A stretch of 32,854 nt of DNA from Planctomycetaceae bacterium (GTDB lineage: Bacteria; Planctomycetota; Planctomycetia; Pirellulales; Pirellulaceae), in contig SKZY01000217.1 in assembly GCA_007127095.1 (NCBI GenBank), positions 1 through 32,854 on the forward strand. The letters run 5' to 3'. This document shows positions 24,244 through 32,382 of the stretch, in pieces. A model generated the notes under the pieces. It saw only the letters and a list, made by a program, of their open reading frames with translations. It made no database searches and was not told the origin of the DNA. Position 1 is the stretch's first letter. Each line of letters begins with the position of its first letter. The position numbers were made by a program, and so were the translations under genes.

Positions 24244-25161
24244 ATGCCTGAGAGTCCTCCGATCCGCTTGGCGACTCGCAAGAGTCCGCTCGCCCTCTGG
24301 CAGGCGACCTGGGTCGCCGAGCAACTCGACGCCCTGGGCTTCGCCTGCCAACTCGTGCCGCTCACCAGCGACGGCGACACCGACCTGAGACCGATCACTT
24401 CGGATAGCGGCGTCGGAATGTTCACCAAGCGAATCCAACAAGCGTTGATCGATGGCGAAGCCGATGTCGCCGTGCATAGTCTCAAGGACTTGCCCACCGT
24501 CGAAGTTCCCGACCTGCATTTGGCTGCGGTCTCCGAACGCGCCGAAGTCAATGATCGCTTGGTTTCGATAGCCGGTTGGGCGTTCGAACAATTGCCGTCC
24601 GGCGCGATCGTCGGAACGAGTAGCCGCCGACGGGCGGCGCAGTTGTTGAATCTCCGACCCGACCTAGTAATCCGGCCGATTCGGGGAAATGTCCAGACGC
24701 GGATCGACCAGGTAATGAAAGGCGATTTCCAAGCTACCGTGCTCGCCGCCGCCGGCCTTCAGCGACTGGAAATGACCGACGTTGCCGCCGCCACTCTGCC
24801 GCTCGAAACGATGCTCCCCGCCCCGGGACAAGCCGCGTTAGGGATCGAAACCCGTCGCGATAACCCCCACGCCAGTGAGGCCGTGGCTCGCTTGGATCAT
24901 GCCGATACCCGGGCCGCCGTCACCGCCGAACGGTCTTTGCTGAGGCACCTCAGCGGCGGCTGCCTCGCCCCAATCGCTGCCTTCGCGTTGGTCGCCGAAA
25001 ACACGCTGAAGCTTCGCGCACTCGTACTCTCACCCGATGGTCGCACCCGGTTAGTCGCCGAGCAAACCGGGCCACCCCAACGGGCCAAAGAAGTGGGGAT
25101 CGAAGCCGCGGAACGACTGCTCGACGACGGCGCCGAAGCGATCATCGCTGCCGCCCGCTGA
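24244..25161 (+). CDS. hemC: Porphobilinogen deaminase (hydroxymethylbilane synthase)
   Basis: A 305-residue haem-pathway enzyme that joins four porphobilinogens into hydroxymethylbilane. Key features are LATRKSPLALWQA at the N-terminus, VAVHSLKDLPT with catalytic Asp82, GTSSRRRAAQL and RGNVQTR for substrate acid groups, and SGGCLAPIA with Cys240, which carries the dipyrromethane cofactor (Cys242 in E. coli). It starts at ATG 24244, 91 bases after the oxidoreductase gene. It ends before a terminator shared with the convergent methyltransferase gene. Confidence 0.97.
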   Translation: MPESPPIRLATRKSPLALWQATWVAEQLDALGFACQLVPLTSDGDTDLRPITSDSGVGMFTKRIQQALIDGEADVAVHSLKDLPTVEVPDLHLAAVSERAEVNDRLVSIAGWAFEQLPSGAIVGTSSRRRAAQLLNLRPDLVIRPIRGNVQTRIDQVMKGDFQATVLAAAGLQRLEMTDVAAATLPLETMLPAPGQAALGIETRRDNPHASEAVARLDHADTRAAVTAERSLLRHLSGGCLAPIAAFALVAENTLKLRALVLSPDGRTRLVAEQTGPPQRAKEVGIEAAERLLDDGAEAIIAAAR

Positions 25162-25181
25162 AACCGGCTCGAGGGTCGAGT

Positions 25182-25212
25182 AAAAAGCAAGTGTTAAAAA
25201 CGCTCGCTTTTT
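25182..25212. terminator. Bidirectional intrinsic terminator between hemC and the methyltransferase gene
   Basis: AAAAAGC (25182-25188) pairs with GCTTTTT (25206-25212). Inside, AGTGTT pairs with AACGCT (one G-T) around an AAA loop, with one internal mismatch. The A- and T-runs at the two ends allow it to work on both strands. Confidence 0.85.
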
Positions 25213-25223
25213 CCCGCCTGTTG

Positions 25224-26249
25224 CTAAGCCTTGAGCGCCAAAATCACATCGAGCGGCGAGTCGGTACGACAGGCTGCAACGTTTACAAAACCGGCTTCAC
25301 TCAACAGCGATTCATACTGGGCAAGCGTCCGCTCGCGGCCCTCGGTGACGATCAACATATTGAGGTCTTGAAGCTGAGCCCACGGCGGCCCGTCCAACGA
25401 ATCATTGATGAGCTTCTCCGCGATCAGCACCCCGCCGCCGGAAGGCAAGGCGGCGAAAATCTTTCGCAGCAACAACCGAATTCGATCTTCTGACCAGTCG
25501 TGCAGAATTCGTCCCAATGAATAGAGATCGCCGGGTGGCAGGTCGTCGGTGAAGAAGTCTCCCCCAACCACCGCGACTCGCTCAGCCACTTCCGTCTGCC
25601 CGACGATTTCTCGGGCCAACGGGACGGCCACTGGCAGATCGAAGACGGTCGCCGACAAATCGCGATAACGCCGACAGGCGGCGATCGCCAAATGCCCCGT
25701 GGCGCCGCCGAGATCGACCCAGTGCCTGAAACGACTCAAGTCGAGCGCCGATACGATTTTTGGCGAAGTCAGCATCCCGAAGCCGTGCATCCCCATCAGG
25801 AATTCACGCATCGCCTCGTCGGTCTTGAAGAAACTCGAAAAAATCGGCCCATCCCAGCCATACGTTTGACGCCACCGATGGGTCCCCTCGCGGACCGCGT
25901 CTTCCAGGTTGCCCCACATCGTCCACATCACACGGTCGGAATAGTTGATGTAGCCGGTCATCCGCCGTGGTGAATCGCTGGTCAAGTACTCGGTCGCCGC
26001 CGCGGTGTTGGCGAAACGATCGCCGTCCCGGGTCAACAACTCAAGGCCGACCAGCGAATGCAACAGACGTTCCGTCGCCGCGGCGTCACAACGGAGTGAA
26101 TCGGCGATCTCAGCGGCGCTCTGCGGTCCCGCGGTCAGCCGATCGAAGACGCCCAAGGAGACGCCGGTGAACATGATCTTCGAACGCCGGAACGCCGAGA
26201 GCAACTCCAGCACGACAGTCGGGTCAGCGGGGGTAAGATCTTGCGCCAA
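25224..26249 (-). CDS. SAM-dependent O-methyltransferase (acetylserotonin/CrtF type)
   Basis: A 341-residue methyltransferase. An N-terminal winged-helix dimerisation domain (ELLSAFRRSKIMFTGVSLGVFDRL) is followed by the SAM-binding core with motif I VDLGGATGHLAIA near residue 180 and then DFFTDDLPPGDLYSLGRILHDW, a segment typical of the hydroxyneurosporene/caffeate methyltransferase group. The substrate is unknown. The chosen start is TTG 26249, with GGGAG six bases upstream; the longer frame to 26414 lies entirely inside the neighbouring membrane-protein gene. The start overlaps that gene by 26 bases, so translation is probably coupled. Confidence 0.88.
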   Translation of the reverse strand: MAQDLTPADPTVVLELLSAFRRSKIMFTGVSLGVFDRLTAGPQSAAEIADSLRCDAAATERLLHSLVGLELLTRDGDRFANTAAATEYLTSDSPRRMTGYINYSDRVMWTMWGNLEDAVREGTHRWRQTYGWDGPIFSSFFKTDEAMREFLMGMHGFGMLTSPKIVSALDLSRFRHWVDLGGATGHLAIAACRRYRDLSATVFDLPVAVPLAREIVGQTEVAERVAVVGGDFFTDDLPPGDLYSLGRILHDWSEDRIRLLLRKIFAALPSGGGVLIAEKLINDSLDGPPWAQLQDLNMLIVTEGRERTLAQYESLLSEAGFVNVAACRTDSPLDVILALKA

Positions 26250-27204
26250 CGTGGTCTCCCGAAAGTGTTTCGTAGCGGTCGACTGATGCTCTACTCGGCA
26301 GCTCATCGCCGAGGTCGAGCGTCGGGGTGCCATCAATACGGTTCGGCAGGTCACTGGGCCGCGGCGAGGCGGACGGTTCCGGCTCAGTCGGCTTCGCTGA
26401 AGCCAGTTCGCCATGCGGACTCGCTACACCGTGGGCCGAATGGACGGCCTCCTGCTCGATCTCATTGGCCGCCCCGAAACGGTCTTTCAATTTGCGATAA
26501 CGGCGTTCGAGGATCAGGATGATCGCCGCAATCACGACGAAACCGCCTAACTTAAGGTACAAATTGTCTTTGTTGACGTAATTGCCCAACAGGTCGGAAA
26601 ACAGAAACATCGCCGTGTTTCCCATCAGTGTTCCGATCACGATCCCAAAAAAAGTCGCGATCCGGCTCATCCCCAACAACCGACCGAAAATCGAACCACC
26701 GATACTGCCGGTGGCCGCTAACGGGAACCCGACGAAGGCGATTAGGCCAAAAAAGGTGGCCCGTCGCATCCAGGGTTGCGCGTCGAGGATGAAGTGGCCG
26801 TCAGTGACTAAGGCCGCGACCCGGGGGCCGACGTAAGGCAGGCGAAACAAAAATCCGATGTGAAAGGCGAGCATCAGCGCCGTCATCACATCGAGATAAC
26901 AAACTAGGGCGAGCAGATGCTCGGAGGCCAACGCTCCGTTGGTGTCTTGAAACGTACCGTTCGTCCCCGACAGGATGATAAAGCGGCCGAAAAAACAGAC
27001 CGTTACCACCGCTGAGGTCACCAACTTGGAAGTGAACTCCCAACCGGTCTGAAAAACCAGCAAGGCCAGCAGACAGGCCGTTCCGACCAGCGGCCCATAC
27101 AACGTAATCCGCCAGCAAACCGGATGAGAAGTTCGAAACTGCTCCTCGGTCGAATGCAGATCGTCCACGCGGACGGCGTCAATCGCAGACGTGATTCGAT
27201 TCAT
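26224..27204 (-). CDS. Small multidrug export-type membrane protein (PF06695-like)
   Basis: A 326-residue membrane protein. Five or six hydrophobic segments are visible: about 35-50, 60-78, 100-122, 150-165, 175-205 and 220-235. The segment FPLAATGSIGGSIFGRLLGM followed by GIVIGTLMGNTAMF is typical of the small multidrug export family (COG2426). A charged soluble tail of about 85 residues follows the last segment, which is longer than usual. The transported substrate is unknown. Its 3' end overlaps the methyltransferase start by 26 bases, making a two-gene operon. Confidence 0.8.
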   Translation of the reverse strand: MNRITSAIDAVRVDDLHSTEEQFRTSHPVCWRITLYGPLVGTACLLALLVFQTGWEFTSKLVTSAVVTVCFFGRFIILSGTNGTFQDTNGALASEHLLALVCYLDVMTALMLAFHIGFLFRLPYVGPRVAALVTDGHFILDAQPWMRRATFFGLIAFVGFPLAATGSIGGSIFGRLLGMSRIATFFGIVIGTLMGNTAMFLFSDLLGNYVNKDNLYLKLGGFVVIAAIILILERRYRKLKDRFGAANEIEQEAVHSAHGVASPHGELASAKPTEPEPSASPRPSDLPNRIDGTPTLDLGDELPSRASVDRYETLSGDHVGARSYPR

Positions 27205-27399
27205 TCAGTCGACGGCCACCTTAGGCCGGTTCCGGTCGGTAAACAGTGGCCTCCGGGGGCGTGACGCTCAATAGCCATTTCGGGTAAAACGTTCCGCCAC
27301 CGACCAAAGTACCCTATTGATACCACTAAACCGGTCGGCAATACCACTGCTGATCACCAATTCTGGCACCGAAACCAACAGCCGCCGGGCGCGGTCCGA

Positions 27400-27960
27400 T
27401 CATTTCTTCGGACGAAAGGCAACCAATCGCCCCGTAACGGTCTCCAAAGGCGGGCCGCCGATCAGATCGATGCAGTACGGCACCGCGGGAAATACCGCGT
27501 CCAAACATTCCGCGATCGCCTTCGGTTGTCCCGGCAGGTTGATGATCAAGCACTCCCCCAAAATGCCTGCGGTTTGACGCGATAAGATCGCCGTGGGAAC
27601 CTTTTCTAGCGATACTTTCCGCATCAATTCTCCGAAACCCGGCAGCAACTTGTCACAGACCGCGACGGTCGCTTCGGGGGTGACGTCACGCGGCGCCGGC
27701 CCCGTCCCGCCGGTTGTGACCACCAAACTGCAACCCGCAGCGGCCAACTCCCGCAGCGTCGCCACGATCGTTTCGACATCGTCAGCGATCACCCGTCGCT
27801 CGGGACGCCATGCCGAGGCCAACACTTCGCCCAGGTATTCGACGATCGCCGGCCCACCTCGGTCGGCGTACTCGCCTCGTGATGCCCGGTCAGACACCGT
27901 GACGATGCCGATTAAAGCGGAACGATCGGCCTGCTCAGGCAAATCGGCGGAATCCGGCAT
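27400..27960 (-). CDS. mog: MogA/MoaB-type molybdopterin adenylyltransferase
   Basis: A 186-residue molybdenum-cofactor enzyme that adenylates molybdopterin. Motifs are IGIVTVSDRASRGEYADRGG, TTGGTGPAPRDVTPEAT (nucleotide and molybdopterin site) and INLPGQPKAIAECLDAVFPA near the C-terminus, all typical of MogA. I chose ATG 27960, with AAGGTGG a suitable distance upstream; the open frame to 28095 adds unrelated residues. No other moco gene is near. A palindrome, AATCCGATCGGATT at 28017-28030, lies in its upstream region and is followed on this strand by a T-run. Confidence 0.92.
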   Translation of the reverse strand: MPDSADLPEQADRSALIGIVTVSDRASRGEYADRGGPAIVEYLGEVLASAWRPERRVIADDVETIVATLRELAAAGCSLVVTTGGTGPAPRDVTPEATVAVCDKLLPGFGELMRKVSLEKVPTAILSRQTAGILGECLIINLPGQPKAIAECLDAVFPAVPYCIDLIGGPPLETVTGRLVAFRPKK

Positions 27961-28232
27961 GATGATGTCGACCACCTTCGTGGCCGCCCTGACGATGGAA
28001 CTGAGTCGAAACGAAAAATCCGATCGGATTGTCCGACTCGACAACGCCAAAATCCAGTGGGCAAGCGGCGGTAAAGTCGCCCCCGTTTGACTCACCGGAA
28101 ACCGGATCGGTCGATTCGATGGCCCCAGGCGATACAGCCGAAACCAATCCTAGGCCGGAGCGGCGATGTCAATGGCTGGCCAGCCGCATCCGTCGCTACC
28201 TCTCATGCCCGATTTGACAAGGATCCAAGGCG

Positions 28233-29063
28233 ATGGCTCTGGGAAAGCTCTGGAACGCATTTTTCGGCAAACGCGACGAACCGACGGCAGCGTCCGAAGT
28301 CGCGACGATTCGCTCTCCGGAGTCTCAGCGGCCTGAACCCGCTGCGGCGTTGTCAGCCGGTTCCAAACAACGCCCCGGATCTCCCGCTTCAGCGCCACCG
28401 CTCTCCGCCAATGACGCCGTCGGGCATACCGCCAACCGCGCCGCTGCCGAAATGCCAACGGACCGACGGCCAGGACGCGGGCACCGTAAGTCGGTGACCA
28501 AAAAGGGCGCCAAGGCGGCCCAACCGAACGCTCTCGTCGCGGCAGATACGGTTGACCGGGTGGAACCGCGACGCCCCGAGCCGAGCTCGCGCCCCGCCAG
28601 CCCGAAACGAAACGCTTGGACCAAACTGATCGCCGGACGCACCATCGCGTCGATCCTCGACCTGAACATCGGCGATGGCAGCCGCGCCGAATCGATCCTC
28701 GAAGCGATCGTCTGTGCCTCAGCGCCAACACCCAAATACGTCGCGATCAACCGCTTCGAACTCGAGGATCAGTCGCTGTCGGTGCTGCAGTTCCACCAGC
28801 GAATCCGGCGTGCCGGTGGCCAAGCGGTTCCGATCCCCGATGACCTCAGCGACGGACTGCGGCATTTGTCACATACCCACGGCGCTGTCGACCTGATCCT
28901 GCTCGACGAATCGGTTCTCGGCGACGAAAGCCCCGAAATCCGCCGGCTGATCGATCGGGTCAGCCATCCCGCCACGCTGATCCTGCGGCAAACCACCGGG
29001 GGACGATGGGAAGCGGTCGATGCAGCCGAGTCAATCAACCGATCGTCTGCCAAGGCGGCTTGA
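28233..29063 (+). CDS. Unknown protein with degenerate methyltransferase-like C-terminus
   Basis: A 276-residue protein that I do not recognise as a named family. Residues 1-130 are low-complexity, rich in Ala, Pro, Arg and Ser, and probably disordered. Residues about 135-265 look like a Rossmann-type domain: ASILDLNIGDGSRAESIL resembles SAM-binding motif I, and VDLILLD resembles the strand after motif II. The glycine pattern is weak and no catalytic motif is visible. There is no signal peptide or membrane segment. It is alone on the plus strand, divergent from mogA. Its stop is 112 bases before arsR. Confidence 0.65.
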   Translation: MALGKLWNAFFGKRDEPTAASEVATIRSPESQRPEPAAALSAGSKQRPGSPASAPPLSANDAVGHTANRAAAEMPTDRRPGRGHRKSVTKKGAKAAQPNALVAADTVDRVEPRRPEPSSRPASPKRNAWTKLIAGRTIASILDLNIGDGSRAESILEAIVCASAPTPKYVAINRFELEDQSLSVLQFHQRIRRAGGQAVPIPDDLSDGLRHLSHTHGAVDLILLDESVLGDESPEIRRLIDRVSHPATLILRQTTGGRWEAVDAAESINRSSAKAA

Positions 29064-29086
29064 TCCGGAAACCGCCCGAATCGACC

Positions 29087-29115
29087 TTGACCATCGCCGC
29101 CAGCCGGTATATCGT
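29087..29115 (+). promoter_or_regulatory. Predicted promoter of arsR
   Basis: TTGACC (29087-29092), a 17-bp spacer and TATCGT (29110-29115). A TATATC register with a 15-bp spacer is also possible. The sequence right after it (TCATCGACGATCGACG) has partial dyad symmetry and could hold the ArsR operator. Confidence 0.45.
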
Positions 29116-29174
29116 TCATCGACGATCGACGTTGATTGCTTCGATCGGAATCGCCAACGCGCAGGCTTACCTCG

Positions 29175-29510
29175 ATGGTCAAAGTGATCGCAGAATCGCG
29201 AAAATGCTGTACCGGCGACGAGCAGATGGCGTTGCCCGACGTCGCTTGGGCTGACGACTTGGCCAAGCTCTGTTGGGCCTTGGCTCACCCGGCTCGCGTC
29301 CGGATCGTGCGATTGCTGCTCAGTCGAACGTCCTGCATGTGCGGCGAAATCGTCGAGGAAATGCCGCTGGCTCAATCGACCGTCTCTCAGCATCTCAAGA
29401 TCCTGAAAGAGACCGGCTTGGTACAGGGCGAAATCGATGGCCCGCGAGTCTGTTACTGCGTGAACCAAGTGGCGATGGAAAAACTCAAACGACTGATCGC
29501 CGATTTTTGA
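29175..29510 (+). CDS. arsR: ArsR/SmtB-family arsenic-responsive repressor
   Basis: A 111-residue winged-helix repressor. The recognition helix is in PLAQSTVSQHLKILKETGLV. Cys54 and Cys56 (SCMCGEI) lie at the start of the alpha-3 region. An N-terminal vicinal pair Cys11-Cys12 (RKCCTGDE) is present. That combination resembles the Corynebacterium glutamicum ArsR1 site (Cys15, Cys16, Cys55) more than the E. coli CxCxxC site, so As(III) could be bound between N-terminus and alpha-3. I chose ATG 29175; the frame to 29136 adds unlike sequence. arsD and arsA follow on the same strand. Confidence 0.92.
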   Translation: MVKVIAESRKCCTGDEQMALPDVAWADDLAKLCWALAHPARVRIVRLLLSRTSCMCGEIVEEMPLAQSTVSQHLKILKETGLVQGEIDGPRVCYCVNQVAMEKLKRLIADF

Positions 29511-29643
29511 CCGCATGAGCTGACCCCCGCAACTCCGCGGGCGTCCGCTCCCTTTTTTCACTCCGCTTATCGTCGTTCGCCGATAGACGTTGTGGCTGAA
29601 GTGGCTAAGAACCGATGATCCGCTAGCAACCGTTCAACCCATT

Positions 29644-29664
29644 CAATATCCCTTCTCAATATCC
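29644..29664 (+). repeat. Direct repeat CAATATCC upstream of arsD
   Basis: CAATATCC occurs at 29644-29651 and again at 29657-29664, a 13-bp period, about 45-65 bases before the arsD start. It may be a regulatory site or chance. A weak hairpin CCCGC/GCGGG followed after some bases by TTTTTT lies downstream of arsR near 29526-29556. Confidence 0.3.
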
Positions 29665-29708
29665 GCCTTCCCGCGATTCAGATCGCGGCAACCCGCAAGG
29701 AAAAAACG

Positions 29709-30080
29709 ATGAAAAACGTCCAAGTCTATGACAAGCCGATGTGCTGCTCGACCGGAATCTGTGGCCCCGATGTCGATCCCATCTTGCCCAAGTTCGCCGC
29801 CGACCTCGATTGGCTGAAAGGCCAAGGTCATCAAGTCGAACGATTCAACCTGGCCCAACAACCTCAAGCATTTATTGAGAATCGGTCCATTCATCAAGTG
29901 CTGAGCACTGAGGGAACCGATTGCCTGCCGATCATCGTCGTCGATGGACAGATCGTTAGCTGCAAAGACTATCCGTCGCGCGACATGTTGTCCGGTTGGG
30001 TCGACGGATCACCGGCACCACAAGAATTACCGGTTGCCGGCACCGGCGGCGGATGCTGTGGTTCGAGCGGTTGCTGCTAA
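29709..30080 (+). CDS. arsD: ArsD arsenic metallochaperone
   Basis: A 123-residue protein that passes As(III)/Sb(III) to the ArsA ATPase and may weakly repress the operon. The essential triad is Cys12, Cys13 and Cys18 (PMCCSTGICGP), at exactly the positions known in E. coli plasmid ArsD. A C-terminal GCCGSSGCC supplies vicinal pairs at 116-117 and 122-123, also as in the long ArsD form. AAGG lies eight bases before ATG 29709. arsA begins 267 bases downstream, an unusually long gap filled by hairpins. Confidence 0.96.
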   Translation: MKNVQVYDKPMCCSTGICGPDVDPILPKFAADLDWLKGQGHQVERFNLAQQPQAFIENRSIHQVLSTEGTDCLPIIVVDGQIVSCKDYPSRDMLSGWVDGSPAPQELPVAGTGGGCCGSSGCC

Positions 30081-30085
30081 GCACC

Positions 30086-30103
30086 CCCAAAGGGGTCTTT
30101 GGG
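30086..30103 (+). repeat. Hairpin directly after arsD
   Basis: CCCAAAG (30086-30092) and CTTTGGG (30097-30103) form a 7-bp stem with loop GGGT, six bases after the arsD stop. No T-run follows. It may protect the arsD 3' end or reduce read-through into arsA. Confidence 0.5.
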
Positions 30104-30227
30104 CACAACCTCCTCTGGGCACGATCAGATCGCTGGGGCGTTTATTCGCAAAGATTTAAGCAGGGCGCTTGGTTGTGTGATTGAGTGCGGCGAGCACCTC
30201 GGGATCGGGATAGGCTCGACGGTGATC

Positions 30228-30283
30228 ATCCCGAAGGGATACAAGCCATTAGCCGGGGGTTGGAGCGCAGCGACCACCCCCGG
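30228..30283 (+). repeat. REP-like double hairpin between arsD and arsA
   Basis: ATCCC/GGGAT (30228-30240, loop GAA) is followed by CCGGGGGT (30253-30260) pairing with ACCCCCGG (30276-30283); the second stem extends inward by GG/CC past a bulged T. From memory this resembles a repeat dispersed in Rhodopirellula genomes. A genome-wide count was not possible here. Confidence 0.55.
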
Positions 30284-30347
30284 AGGAGAATTCGATCCCA
30301 ATCGCTTGCCTCATCTTTTCACCTCACGCCACAGCCGAACCTCCATC

Positions 30348-32129
30348 ATGAACTTTTTGAAGCAGCCGACCCGCAATCTGTTTTTTACAGGCAAAGGTGG
30401 CGTCGGCAAAACGTCGGTGGCTTGTGCGACCGCAGTGCGACTCGCTGACGAGGGCAGGAAAGTCTTGCTCGTTTCCACCGATCCGGCATCGAATCTCGAC
30501 GAAGTGCTGGGCACCCCACTCGAGAATCGGCCGACGGCGATCCCGGAATTACCGACGCTGTTCGCCATGAATATCGACCCCGAAAAGTCGGCGGCCGAGT
30601 ATCGCCAGCGGATGGTCGGTCCCTATCGAGGTCTGCTGCCGGAGGCGGCGATCAAGAGCATGGAAGAGCAATTTTCTGGGTCTTGTACATTAGAAATTGC
30701 GGCTTTCGATGAGTTTTCACGGTTGCTGGGCGACCCGGCCGCGACCTCCGAATTTGAGCATGTCATCTTTGATACCGCTCCGACCGGCCACACGCTGCGG
30801 CTGCTGACCCTACCATCGGCTTGGGCCGGCTTCATGGAGCAAAACACGACGGGCACCAGTTGCCTCGGGCCGCTCGCTGGCTTGCAAGACCAACAACAGC
30901 TCTATCAAGCCACGGTGAAAGCACTTGGCGATCCGTCGGTGACGACCCTTGTCTTGGTCGCTCGGGCGGAGGCCGGCGCGCTAAGTGAGGCGAACCGAAC
31001 CAGCGGTGAACTCGCCGAACTCGGAGTGGAAAACCAACACCTCGTCGTCAACGGTCGATTTCGAGCGACGGATTCGAGCGATCCTTATGCCGCCTCGCTG
31101 CAGCAGCGAGGCGATCGAGCACTCGACGCGATGCCAGCCGGCCTCCAGCCGCTTCCGCAAACCGTGATCTCACTCAGTCCCGATCGGTTACTCGGCATCG
31201 AATCACTGCGTCGACTCGGCACCTCAGATTGGGTGGCGATCGACCTACAGCTGCCAGAATCTCCGAAACCGATCGGCGAACTGCCGTCGCTAGCGACGTT
31301 GGTCGACGAGCTGGTTGCCCCCGGTCACGGCGTCATCCTGGCGATGGGCAAAGGAGGTGTCGGGAAGACGACCATCGCGGCCTCTGTGGCGGTAGCGATC
31401 GCCGAACGGGGTTACCAGGTACACCTAACCACCACCGACCCCGCCGCGCATATCGCTGCGGCGCTGAACAACGAAGCCTTACCCAATTTGACCGTCACTC
31501 GCATCGACCCCGAGGCGGAAACAGCCAAGTACTCGGCAGAGGTCTTGGGGCGGGCCGGTTCCGATCTCGACCAGCAGGGCAAGGCGTTATTGGAAGAGGA
31601 CCTGCGATCGCCGTGTACCGAAGAGATCGCCGTGTTCCGAGCCTTCGCCGATGCGGTCGCGTCCGGCACGAATCGGTTCGTGGTACTCGATACCGCGCCC
31701 ACCGGCCACACGGTCCTGCTGCTCGATTCCGCACTCGCTTACCACCGCGAAGTGACGCGACAATCGAGCACGATGCCCGAAGCGGTCGAGAATCTGCTGC
31801 CGCGTTTACGCGATCCTGACTTCACCCGTGTGTTGATCGTGACACTTCCCGAAGCGACTCCGGTACACGAAGCAGCCGCGCTGCAGCGAGATTTGCGCCG
31901 GGCCGAGATCGAGCCGTTCGCTTGGATCATCAACCAAGTGCTTCAACCTTTGCCGCTCACCGATCCGCTGATGAAGCGACGGCAATCGAACGAACAACAG
32001 TACCTGCGAGAGGTCGCGGAAAAGCAGGCCAACCGAATGGCGATCATCCCTTGGCAGATCGATCCACCGATCGGCCTGAACGAACTGCGAAAGCTCACGC
32101 ATCACGACCTCGAACCAGCAAACCCATAA
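30348..32129 (+). CDS. arsA: ArsA arsenite-stimulated pump ATPase
   Basis: A 593-residue ATPase with two homologous halves, like plasmid ArsA (583). P-loops are GKGGVGKTSV at 15-24 and GKGGVGKTTIA in the second half near residue 336. Signal-transduction motifs DTAPTGHTLRLL (142-153) and DTAPTGHTVLLLD are both present. The As(III)-binding cysteines are conserved at Cys113, Cys172 and Cys423 (113, 172 and 422 in E. coli). It powers arsenite export through ArsB or a similar pump. I chose ATG 30348, where ArsA similarity starts; the longer frame from 30099 reads through REP-like repeats. No pump gene is present downstream in this window, and the stop codon touches a palindromic element. Confidence 0.96.
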   Translation: MNFLKQPTRNLFFTGKGGVGKTSVACATAVRLADEGRKVLLVSTDPASNLDEVLGTPLENRPTAIPELPTLFAMNIDPEKSAAEYRQRMVGPYRGLLPEAAIKSMEEQFSGSCTLEIAAFDEFSRLLGDPAATSEFEHVIFDTAPTGHTLRLLTLPSAWAGFMEQNTTGTSCLGPLAGLQDQQQLYQATVKALGDPSVTTLVLVARAEAGALSEANRTSGELAELGVENQHLVVNGRFRATDSSDPYAASLQQRGDRALDAMPAGLQPLPQTVISLSPDRLLGIESLRRLGTSDWVAIDLQLPESPKPIGELPSLATLVDELVAPGHGVILAMGKGGVGKTTIAASVAVAIAERGYQVHLTTTDPAAHIAAALNNEALPNLTVTRIDPEAETAKYSAEVLGRAGSDLDQQGKALLEEDLRSPCTEEIAVFRAFADAVASGTNRFVVLDTAPTGHTVLLLDSALAYHREVTRQSSTMPEAVENLLPRLRDPDFTRVLIVTLPEATPVHEAAALQRDLRRAEIEPFAWIINQVLQPLPLTDPLMKRRQSNEQQYLREVAEKQANRMAIIPWQIDPPIGLNELRKLTHHDLEPANP

Positions 32130-32229
32130 GCATCGTGCGGATTTTTATAGTCGCCTTTCGCTCCGCGAAAGAACGTCAGAGCGCTACTTTCGCGGAGCGA
32201 AAGGCGACACTTACTTGCCGCAAGATGCT
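32129..32229. repeat. About 100-bp nested palindromic element after arsA
   Basis: Outer ends AGCATCGTGCGG (32129-32140) and CCGCAAGATGCT (32218-32229) are inverted copies with one mismatch. Inside, two perfect 22-base arms (32150-32171 and 32187-32208) surround a 15-base spacer. It has no coding capacity. This is the structure of a REP-type or MITE-like element. Its left end overlaps the last base of the arsA stop codon. No flanking target duplication is obvious. Confidence 0.8.
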
Positions 32230-32241
32230 AAGGCGACCGAA

Positions 32242-32382
32242 ATGGCTAAATTTCAAATACTCGGTACCGGCTGCACCCAGTGTGGCTGCCTTTTGAAAAA
32301 TGCGCAAGAGGCCGTCAACGAGAGGAATAAGCACCTCCGAAGGAGAATCCCCCGACAGATAGCCGACCCCGAAGGCGATTAA
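32242..32382 (+). pseudogene. Truncated thioredoxin-like (small redox-active disulfide) gene
   Basis: ATG 32242 opens a 46-codon frame that begins MAKFQILGTGCTQCGCLLKN, closely resembling small thioredoxins of the MTH895/TM0996 type with a CxxC site (Cys11-Cys14). After about residue 28 the similarity stops and the frame ends at TAA 32380-32382; a normal member has about 75-80 residues. Such genes often sit next to a permease in ars-linked clusters. An opposite-strand open frame over the distal part (MPFGLIAFGVGYLSGDSPSE) may be the end of some other damaged gene, but I cannot identify it. Confidence 0.65.

Noticed and set aside
30099-30347. A longer arsA start at 30099.
   Set aside because: The extra 83 codons would translate REP-like hairpins and have no ArsA similarity; ATG 30348 gives the normal N-terminus and places Cys113 and Cys172 at their known positions.
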